Source: Diprion similis (Eukaryota; Arthropoda; Insecta; Hymenoptera; Diprionidae). From it: a stretch of 64,000 bases of DNA. The stretch lies in contig NC_060110.1 of NCBI RefSeq assembly GCF_021155765.1, positions 23,706,001-23,770,000 on the forward strand, read 5' to 3'. Shown here one piece after another: positions 55,372 through 64,000 of this stretch. The translations under genes and the position numbers were made by a program. Positions within the stretch are counted from its first letter, which is position 1. Every line of letters begins with the position of its first letter. The notes below the pieces were generated by a model. That model was given only the letters and a program-made list of their open reading frames with translations, made no database searches and was not told where the DNA came from.

Positions 55372-58300
55372 ATGTACGGTGTGCAGGCGTTAGTGATTTT
55401 GGCATGTTTGTGCAAAAGTTGGAATGTAGCGGGCCAACAATCAAACCCTACAGATCCCTCGACCATATACTACACCGAACCTCACAGCAATAGTGTGACG
55501 CCTGATTATGGAGTATCAAGCTTCACCGAATTACCCGGCGGTCGGATTACCAAAGGTGAAAGGTTGCTCCAGAGATCCCGGAGTCCCTACGTCGTTCGCG
55601 AGGATCTTTTCGTGGAACGTGATGGGACTCTGGTGATTGAGCCTGGCGTTGAGATCCGGTTTGCTCCAATGATTGGCATCACAGTTCGCGGGATTATCAC
55701 TGCCAAGGTAAGTTATATTGTCAAATAAAACTTTAAAAACTGCCATGCTCTATATTTTCATAACTACACACCAGCAAATTCAGCCGTAATTAACCATTCC
55801 GATATGATTGAACAAACCGGGAAGCCAAGTTGCGGAATGTGTCCAACGTTTTGGAGAAAATGCGGTAAAAGACGGTGTTGACCACGGATTGACGACGGCC
55901 GATCGAAGAATGTTCTTTGTTAGTGTGAGCAGAAGGCGCGGTTGGGGACGGACATGGATATATAGCTGCTCTAACGCAGGGTGTATTCTGTGAACGTATG
56001 CAGTCGCTTATTCGATCCTACAACACCCTTACATTAGCAGCATAGTGTCTGCAACGCGTCTCACTCAATATACAGGGTGTTCCATTATAGCCCCTTAGTG
56101 GCACACACCAACTATAATTTCGCATTTCCGAATACTAGATTCTAGAAATGATCCTAAATGGCATTTGTATAATATAAAAATCCATTATCCAGCCCAAACA
56201 AAGTAACAGAGACACTGCTAGTCGTTTTAGGTAAACCAAAATCAACCGGAAGTAAGGTGTCTCATGTCAATAATGTGTCGTACCAGAGTCTGCAGATTTG
56301 GGGTTCAGGGAAGTTCCACGCCCCATAGGGTATCACATCGCGAAGCGAGTTGATACCTCGGAAAACTCAAATATAGCCTCGCCGATGCTTTCACCAAGGT
56401 GTAAACCTAGATGCGGAAGGTCTAACAACATTAAATCCGAACCTCTATACTCCACATTTTAGTGTCAGCGTGTGTACGCCACATGATACTTTATCTGCAC
56501 CCCCTTTTTATTTGGAAGGGAAGAACTTTTCTACCTAGAATTCGATCGGAATTCATTCATAAGGGGTTACAAGATTTCATATGCAAAAGTGTAACAAATT
56601 CACAATATCGATCAGTTAATGAGTCTCATGGGTGGCAGAATGGAGCTCAGAAATGGGTTGCAGCAGATTTTATTGTGTCTAATCGTTTATCAGTATTATC
56701 ACGTAGCACGAGCCGGCTGTCGCATATGATGTTTCAGTTATCTGTTTGCCCAGCGATAAGAAGGTGTATATATATGTTTATCAACGCGTCTGTGTGTGCC
56801 GATGCTGTTGCACCATCGCTGCATCGGTGTGCATGGGCTTAGTATACATTTGCGTTTGTATACGTATAACACTAACGTATTGTAATTCAGCATATGGCAT
56901 ACCAGCATGTAGTTAAGATATAGTATGATGTACACGTGCTCAGTCACACTGTGAAAAGTCATATCTGTTTGTGATTCACCTGATCAACGCGCTCCACACA
57001 TTTGTACGTGCGTATAGTAACATTTTTACACAGAAATGAATCACCGATCTTAACTTTCCATTGAATCACGAGACCAGGATCAATTAGTTCTTCGCATACA
57101 ATCACTCGATATTCTACAGATAAGATATTTTATCATTGACCGGATAATATTTATGCGCCCGGTTGTGAAATTTTTTTCTGAATTTGTTCGCATTTTGACA
57201 TTCTCTTGGGTCGGGGTACTACTTTTTCTAAATCATCTTATCATGGCGACTGCAGTAAATTACCAGACTGAAGTTAGTAATTAACGTGGATCTATCGAAA
57301 CGTCGAATCAAAAATTACTATTTTGCAGCTTTAGAGTTCAATTTACTAAATCTGAGTTTGTTGATGCGATATTAACGGTTTACTAAATTCGAAGCGATTC
57401 TAAAGTTGCAAAATAACGACTTTTTCCAAAGATGCATCATTCCATTAACCTTGCAAACATCCGCCTGATAGTAAATGAAAGATGAATGACATTGTGTGGC
57501 GAAAAACTAATACGAATTATACGTCTACCGTATATTATTCAATTAGGCGGAGTTAATCGATCGACTAATTCACCACAATTTCACCTTGTTACGAAACCTA
57601 CTAAGTGCAACAGGTATGCGTCATCTTACATGTTACGCTTCTTGTACTTGGACGTGGAACAGGATGCAGAGGATATGATAACAGCTTCGTGTGCAGGGAG
57701 ACTTTACGGCAACCTAATTTTGCCCTGCAGTGTTTACCTCTCACAAACTGCTTCTAAAAAATTGGCGTAATTATGAAAATACCTTTTGATCGAAGGTCCT
57801 AATCGATAACGTAAATAATTAACATGTTAAACGGTATCAAAGAAGGCTGCTGAGTTATCAGTAACTAGAAATTCAACCGATCCAATAACAGTGGAAATTG
57901 GCACAAATTCATGATACACTCAGCGAAATCTTTGCAGCCAAATTTTCAAAATGTATTTGTCATCATTAATTAAGACCTGCGCAAACTTACAGATGTACAT
58001 CGTACTTGCTAGCCAACGTGTATCAAATCCAAACCGGCACACGTGTTCAAAATCATAGAGATTAGAGTACACCACATAGTTTCCGAAGACCATAAGATCC
58101 GATCGTGTTTCAGGTGTTAAAGAGATTGGATTACTAACTTACGTGCAGGGTTACTTATAAATACATTAGGCATCGTAAATTCCAAGTCCAATAAGATGAC
58201 TACATTTGGTATCTGTATACGACTACCATGGAGGTATCAAAACCGGCAGCACAATGACCGCAGCAAAATACAAACAGGGTTTGTGTAAATTTGAAATGAG

Positions 58301-61300
58301 TAAACAAGAAGTGTTACTTTCATTGTGAAACATCGAGGTATCGTAAAAAGTCACGTCATTTTTAACGTCGATATTGCTCGCTTATACCAGAAAGAAAAAC
58401 TTTAAGCTTTCTTCTCTTAAGTCTACTTCTCTTCACTTTGACCCTATCTCAAAGAACTATCGCAGTGCCATTAAGTGCAACCTAAAAGAATAGCCAACTA
58501 GATATAGTAATTCTATAGAAGTGAATGGTTCGACAAGGTTTCGGTGTCAATATCGGTGTTGTTACCTGGTTGAACCTTTCACTCGCCGGATTACTCACTT
58601 TACTTTCTTACGCTAGACGTACGTGCAGTAAACATCTAAGAAGTGTTTACACTTCCTGACATATATTTTTTACTTCATTTTAATACATGCATAACTTAGA
58701 AGTGAACAATCTGGGGTATTGAAAAAATTCATGTACCATAGGGATGACGACACGGGGGCAGCGTGAACGAATCTTGACTGATCTCACAGCAATTATTCAT
58801 TCTTTTATTCTCTCTCCGCGATATGAATTCCGGCGAGAAATGGTCATCTTCACTATTTCCGTGATGTTTCACGTTCCGGGTTGGCGAGAATGGAAACGAG
58901 GGCTTCCCGCCAGTTTCGGGCCAGTGATCTCTACACAGTTCTCATTGCGGTTCTTGGCGATCCTCGAATTCAAGTCTCAGATCTTTATACCTAGCCAAGC
59001 ATTATACTCATGCGTGTACGAGTATAACGTAGTATAGTATATCCACTTCTATATACACGAGTTCATTGAACGTTCGGAACGGAGGTATCAAATATGCTAC
59101 AAGTGCAACTTGTCTTGCTGAACTTTGAATATTAGTTACACAATAAGTGCGTATAGTGTACTCGGGCATCGTGTACTTCATCGAACTTTCAGACCCTGAT
59201 GAAAAAGTAGATTAACAACATCCGCAGGAAAATTTTCATTCATATTATATCTACGACTGGTTTATATTTTCATATTTTACATAATATGCCGTACTCCCTA
59301 GTACGGTAAACCCTATGGGTTGACGGCTGGCTGCCCAGCTTTCCTGTTCCGTAGGTACATGTGTGTATGCATGGATGATACACATGGCCATACCATAAAA
59401 TACGCGCGACCGGCTTCAGTGCATCTCGTACGCAACAGCGGCTTATAGTGCATAGTACCTACATTTTTGCGTTACATTAGAGCTACAGAATGAATCACTT
59501 GTGGCATAATATGTATCTAAAAGCACTGTGGATTCTTGATGTTCTATAATTCACAACGAGCGCATCCTCTCCATCATTATATACATATTTATATTCAAAT
59601 AATAATTAAATGCCGTTAACACAGGACATTTGTTAGTTTTCGTTATTTCCTGTACCATTGCAGGGGGGGGGGGGGGGAGGAGAGGGGAGAGTTCTGCGGA
59701 AGTATAACCGAGCGAAGCCTACGAGGGGATCACATTTTACATTCATTATTCCATACGACATTCATGAATCGTTGTTAAATGACGAAAATTGATGATATAT
59801 TATCTACTTAGATAATTATCTCGCGAATTTCTTACACATAATTACGATTGCCTGCATAAGGAGGTCTTCCATCTGAAACACACTTATGGTATTGTCGGAG
59901 TGAGTTGACTTCCGGTGAACAATAATTGCCCGGTCTCTTAATTTTCTAATTAACATCGCGAGAGCCTCCTCTCTCTTATGTTGCCACTCCGACAATGTTG
60001 GATTACACGATGCAGCCGTTATGATGGGCTTCAAGAGCCGTGCCGTTGAGTCAAGAAGGCCACGCGACAGGTCAACTAGGAGTGACCTGAGGTTAGGACT
60101 GTAGCTCATTGTCAGCAGTCTGGTAACCAGACTTCAGACCGGGGTCAACCGATTCATTTGACTTTCGGCCGCGGGGATCTTCATTGGATGTTATAGTAAT
60201 CCGCTATAATGCGCACATAACACATAAGCACATACTCTGGAATGATCAAAATTTATTGACAACAAAGGTCAACAGAAAAAAAAATTTTTTCCCTCGAGTT
60301 TCTATTGAGATAGATAGATATTAAGAGCTTTATTTATTACTTACAAAGTTTGTTTCTGTATTTTTTACGTTGAAAACTAAGTCTTGAAATTTTTCGTTGA
60401 TAGCTAATATTAGTGCCTATATATTCAGAAGAAAAAGGAAAACGTTTTTGTTAAGATGTGATGGATTTTATCGTTGTTAACGTTATCAGGGCTAGTACAA
60501 TGAGGACATAATGGGGGATTACGTTTGGGATTTGATACAAGAAAGTTCATACGACAATAGAAGAAGTAGGAAAAAAAGTAATTATTAAACTTTGTTTATC
60601 AATTCTTTTACATTTGTAGTTTGTCATTATTTATTATTTTTTAATAAAAGTGATTCAAATGTAAAATTGAAGTTTGTTCAATTGTTATTCACAATAAATT
60701 TTCGCGAAAATAGGTCATTTTTCTTAAAATCCGAAATATCGTTCTAGTTTCTACAAAAACAAAAACTGTTTTCGCATTTATTAGTTGCGTAGAAGAAATC
60801 AAAATTTGACATCTAGAATCCAGAGTGAAAATTCGTGTTGACCGGTGCAAACGATGTAAAAAAGGAAAATGAACATTTTTTTTTTTTTTTCACTATTTAG
60901 AAATGGAGTGATGGGCCGATTCCAAGTATAATCTAGCGCTGTTTCTGTCTATTTCTTTTTTTTTTTGTTTCTCGACGATACCGTTGTACAAAGCTATATT
61001 TAGGCCAAGCTGAATTCCGAATTACTGACAGCTTTCGCAATAGCTATAGAGGTAAACATGTGTCGGCTGATATACGTGTTGTATTGAGACAGCAAATTAG
61101 ACACGTCTGGATATGTGTATGTACATTCAGAATTTCGTATCACCTAAAATGAGGTATGCGTAGTAAACAGATGAGCAAAAGTCCACCACTTTGAGTGTTC
61201 TTACAACCTGAATGGTAGGATGTGTTGTATACGATTTTCGACCATTGTACTCGTGGTCGTCGAGTAGGTAAGTACCTAGGCCTTAGGAAGTTCTTATATA

Positions 61301-63932
61301 GGACCATAACGATTGTTCTAGAATTTAACTGAAATTAGCGCACTTAAATTGGATGATTTTTCATTCATATATCATCAGATTATTATCAAATAATAGAGAA
61401 ATAATTAATACAATTGCACTTTTCCATGGTAGATTCTTATCACCGTCAATGTGCTTATTATGGTCCAATCATTACTAACGTTTTATGCCAGAAAAAAAAA
61501 AGATTCGCGCTACACTTAACAATGACAATTTATAACACTTAGCATTTAACAGATCTCGTATGAGAAAAGAAGTTCTTGTCTTACTCTGTGTAAGTTAGTG
61601 CAGGAATGTTACGTATAGTGTCCAAAATTTAAAAGTGTTGAGTATAAACCGTCCAGAATTTCTGTATGAGATTTAGAAATTTCTGCGAGAGAATTAGAAC
61701 ACCTGAATTTACCTGACATCCGCGTATTTGGCTTTCTGATATATGCAAGGCTCAGGTAGCAGCCGCTTGGGTCTAGTTCAACAGAGACATTCGTATGTGG
61801 ACTCCTGGGAAACCAAGCGATCTCACTCGCACTCATTAATGGTCCTTCAACACCTTGAGTTGGAGGAACCGATGTGAACACAACGCAGAAACAGCATCAC
61901 AAATTCATTCATAAATAACAAACAATCATTGGTTATGGTCTAGAAGATTACTTGGGATACTTGACAGAAACATTTTGTTTAATTATCTATAGCAGAAAAA
62001 CTATCAGAATAAAGTATTGCTATTGGACTTCTGGGTTCGATCACTTAATGTATCTCGTTATTTTGCCACTAACGATGAGATTCTTATTTGTTTGTTTTTT
62101 TTTTTTGTTTTTTTGACGTTACGAAATCCAAGACACCGACAAAGAAAAATTTTTGTTCCAGGGCACACCCGAACAGCCGGTCGTGTTTACGAGCGCTGAG
62201 GCGCAATCCACTCAGCCCGAGCCCAGGTCTATTCGACTCGTCGATGGGCCGAGTCCGCTCGAAGGACGGCTGCAGCTTCTTCATCATGGCGAATGGCGAT
62301 CCGTCTGCACCAACTCCCGAAAGTAAGTTTTTAACCCGTAACCCTGAATCCTGGGTCATTTTTGACCGAGCTGATTGGAATTGTTCGATGCAATAAAAAA
62401 ATATTGCAAATAATTACTTCGGTTTTTATTTCCCATAGGATTGTAGTGGAAGGTTCGAAGATAGTATGTGAATTTTTGTTGATTTTTTATAATTGATCAA
62501 GTCAGTCAAAAATGAGCTGGACAAAAGTGACCCAGATTTCTGGAATAAGGGTAGCGAAAAAATCTTTGAGGGTTGAGGGTTAAGACAGTGATGTAAAGAT
62601 GACTTTTGATGGAGTTTGAAATTGCGATGTCTTTCGAAGACCTTGTTCTTCGATTAACTTGTGACAAAGCTCATCAGGGCGACTTGGAACCCTACAAGAT
62701 TGACTCACCTAGATGTACCTTTACTCAAATTACATTTCATGTTCCAGTTGGACTCGGGCGGATCTTGAAACGGCTTGTCGAGAATTAGGATTGCAAGGTG
62801 GTGCGTGGCGCGGATGGTTGGATAGACAGTGGCCAGCTAGACCTCGTCTTCTCTACGAACAGCCAGGTTGTCGCGGCACCGAGTCATCCCTGCAAAGTTG
62901 CGACCAGTGGTCTTACAGGCAGCTCGGTGCTGGAGCCTGCGGTAAGATCTCGTCCCTTCTTGATTCATATCGAAGAATAAAATATTTTCCTTTTCATCGT
63001 TAACCCTTCGAGAACAAACTGGGTCATTTTGACCCATATCTTTTTCTTCTAAAACAATAATTCTTTGAAAATTTCTCTCTTTTTTTTTTACATTAATGAC
63101 TTATATTTATACTTCTAAACATCACCAATCACACTCTAAAATAGTAAAATTATACCCCTGAATTTGATTCTGACAATCGAAACGATAAGACATCAAAAAT
63201 GGCACAAGATCATTTTGATCCAGATAGTTCTCCATGATCGAAAAAATAGGTGTCTCCTCGAAGGGTGAACGACGAGAAGCAGGGATAATTAATCAGAAAA
63301 CTAGAATATTATTCAATGAAATTGTGCAAATTCAAATTATGTTATATATTCGCGAATGCCTGCAGATTACCATCCGGACCTTGCTATCTCTTGTCTGCCT
63401 CGACATGATGGCGCTACACAAGCCGTTAAACATTGGCGCGGCCTGCGATTTGAGAGTAGTGTCTCCGACAAGTCGTTAATACAAGAGAACACCATGAACG
63501 TTTACAGATCCGAGTCCATCCTGAGGCATGTGGACATCAAGTGAGTATTCGCTGCCTTTCATTTTTCAATCGGAGACTGCGATGATTTTTTAAAAAATGG
63601 AACAAGCACCATGCCTACTTTATTATGTTTCACGACTTAGTTTTAAACAGTTCACACCATCTCCCAGTAAATTGTTGTCACCCAGGAAATGGTGGTGAAG
63701 GTTAATTTGTATAACAAGTATATTATCTTTAAACGACCGTGGTGATTTGTTGTTCTCTCCAGATATGCGGGCACAGGCCGTGAGTACAACACAACGTCGG
63801 CTCTGCATGTGGAAGGTGTTCCACCACGCATGGAATCACTTTCAATTCTTCACTCGGCGTTTAACGGTCTAAATGTCACTTCGCCGAATGCTCCAGTCGT
63901 CATCACAAATTGTACCATACGCAGTAACAAGG
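55372..63932 (+). CDS. bark: Bark beetle / Anakonda (tricellular junction protein), 5' part
   Basis: Five exons are in view: 55372-55707, 62162-62322, 62748-62941, 63366-63540 and 63763-63932; the gene continues beyond the window. A signal peptide (MYGVQALVILACLCKSWNVAG) leads into a beta-helix-type segment with YVVREDLFVERDGTLVIEPG and VEIRFAPMIGITVRGI. Next is an SRCR domain (IRLVDGPSPLEGRLQLLHHG, WRSVC, ETACRELGLQGG, GCRGTESSLQSC and DQWSYRQLGAGAC), then further extracellular repeat sequence (GLRFESSVSDKSL, YAGTGREYNTTSALHVEGVP). This order is that of bark/Anakonda, a very large single-pass protein that marks and builds tricellular septate junctions in insect epithelia. The first intron, 6454 nt, is by far the longest here. 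Confidence 0.9.
59663..59677. repeat. Poly(G) tract of 15
   Basis: Fifteen uninterrupted G followed by a purine-only AGGAGAGGGGAGAG stretch, in an otherwise AT-rich intron. It could form a quadruplex or mark an assembly-difficult spot. Confidence 0.9.
59816..60109 (-). CDS. Unrecognised 97-codon open frame antisense in bark intron 1
   Basis: Begins MSYSPNLRSLLVDLSRGLLD and ends MQAIVIMCKKFAR. It is amphipathic and Leu-rich with balanced charge, unlike the Phe/Ile/Tyr/Lys composition of the chance AT-rich frames around it. An in-frame TGA lies 25-27 nt upstream, and CCAG just before the ATG could be a splice acceptor. No domain was recognised. It could be a terminal exon of a nested minus-strand gene together with 61609-61881, or chance. 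Confidence 0.25.
   Translation of the reverse strand: MSYSPNLRSLLVDLSRGLLDSTARLLKPIITAASCNPTLSEWQHKREEALAMLIRKLRDRAIIVHRKSTHSDNTISVFQMEDLLMQAIVIMCKKFAR
61725..61881 (-). CDS. Possible nested exon, unrecognised, antisense in bark intron 1
   Basis: The minus-strand frame reads PLMSASEIAWFPRSPHTNVS, then a stretch with LDPSGCYLSLAYIRKPNTRM, and meets a donor-like CAG|GTAAAT just upstream of 61710. Composition is protein-like. There is no clear 5' acceptor and no family match I can name. Confidence 0.2.
62335..62579. mobile_element. TTAA-flanked MITE, copy 1, in bark intron 2
   Basis: It starts CCCGTAACCCT and the opposite strand from the other end starts CCCTCAACCCT, with TTAA directly outside both ends (62331-62334 and 62580-62583). 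An inner inverted pair carries CTGGGTCA and TGACCCAG. Non-coding, about 245 bp. TTAA target sites fit piggyBac-type elements. Confidence 0.65.
63004..63265. mobile_element. TTAA-type MITE, copy 2, in bark intron 3
   Basis: The ends are CCCTTCGAG and its complement CTCGAAGGG. TTAA lies on the left (63000-63003) and TGAA, probably a mutated TTAA, on the right (63266-63269). The inside contains CTGGGTCATTTTGACCC and a diverged mirror copy near 63210. It shares the AACCCT end and GGGTCATTTTTGACC-like inner motif with copy 1. Confidence 0.6.
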
Positions 63933-64000
63933 GTGAGACTTGAGTGTAATGTGGTGAATTGTACAGCTCATAAATCTTTTCCTTTCGGGATAAAATTTTC

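Larger units (their letters stand above)
55708..62161. other. 6.45-kb first coding intron of bark
   Basis: Mostly AT-rich non-coding DNA. It contains a 13-bp-arm hairpin (56329-56357), a G15 tract (59663-59677) and two minus-strand open frames (60109-59816 and 61881-61609) that might be exons of a nested gene. No known domain was recognised in either. Confidence 0.6.

Noticed and set aside
56462-56842. 126-codon plus-strand frame in the bark intron
   Set aside because: Cys/His/Ser-rich random-looking translation, no domain, no splice sites fitting bark.
63621-63808. Antisense frame over a bark exon
   Set aside because: Overlaps the spliced exon 63763-63932, whose frame and phase are well supported.

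Overview
This is animal nuclear DNA, almost certainly from an insect. Genes have several exons with GT-AG introns, non-coding DNA is AT-rich, and the gene set includes a JHAMT-like juvenile hormone acid methyltransferase, a Tret1-type trehalose transporter, an Rsf1-type splicing factor and bark beetle/Anakonda. Compact genes and sparse transposons would fit Hymenoptera, but that is an inference. No viral, CRISPR, rRNA or tRNA features were seen.

Layout, left to right: Tret1-like sugar transporter (-, 3' end cut by the window edge); two tandem protein-L-isoaspartate methyltransferase genes (+,+); equilibrative nucleoside transporter (-); JHAMT-like methyltransferase (+); ZW10 (+); a gene-poor 5.2 kb stretch; Rsf1-like RRM protein (-); MED17 (+); ERGIC2 (+); RNA polymerase III subunit RPC7-like (-); ESCO/Eco1 cohesin acetyltransferase (+); DDX43-like KH/DEAD-box helicase (-); and the 5' part of bark beetle/Anakonda (+, runs off the right edge with a 6.45 kb first coding intron). 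I chained exons by hand from splice sites, reading phase and known protein family order. Complete models give: PCMT-A 232 aa, PCMT-B 230 aa, ENT 478 aa, JHAMT 276 aa, ZW10 722 aa, MED17 653 aa, ERGIC2 396 aa, RPC7-like 224 aa, ESCO 868 aa and DDX43 701 aa.

Most genes are unrelated housekeeping functions: kinetochore and ER-Golgi tethering (ZW10), cohesion establishment (ESCO), transcription (MED17, RPC7), RNA processing (Rsf1, DDX43), secretory transport (ERGIC2), protein repair (PCMT), metabolite transport (Tret1, ENT) and epithelial junctions (bark). No operon-like system is apparent. MED17/Rsf1 and ESCO/RPC7 are head-to-head pairs that may share promoter regions; PCMT-B/ENT, ZW10/Rsf1 and ESCO/DDX43 converge.

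The most notable non-gene structures are four miniature inverted-repeat elements. One is a TA-flanked fold-back element between RPC7 and ESCO, one a TTA-flanked Tourist-like element in DDX43 intron 1, and two are related TTAA-type elements in adjacent bark introns. Other points of interest are diverged C-termini in the PCMT pair, a GC-AG intron, a stop-free 90-nt intron inside the ESCO catalytic domain, a 5-nt initiator coding exon, and two unexplained antisense ORFs inside the bark intron. I found no convincing undescribed biological system.
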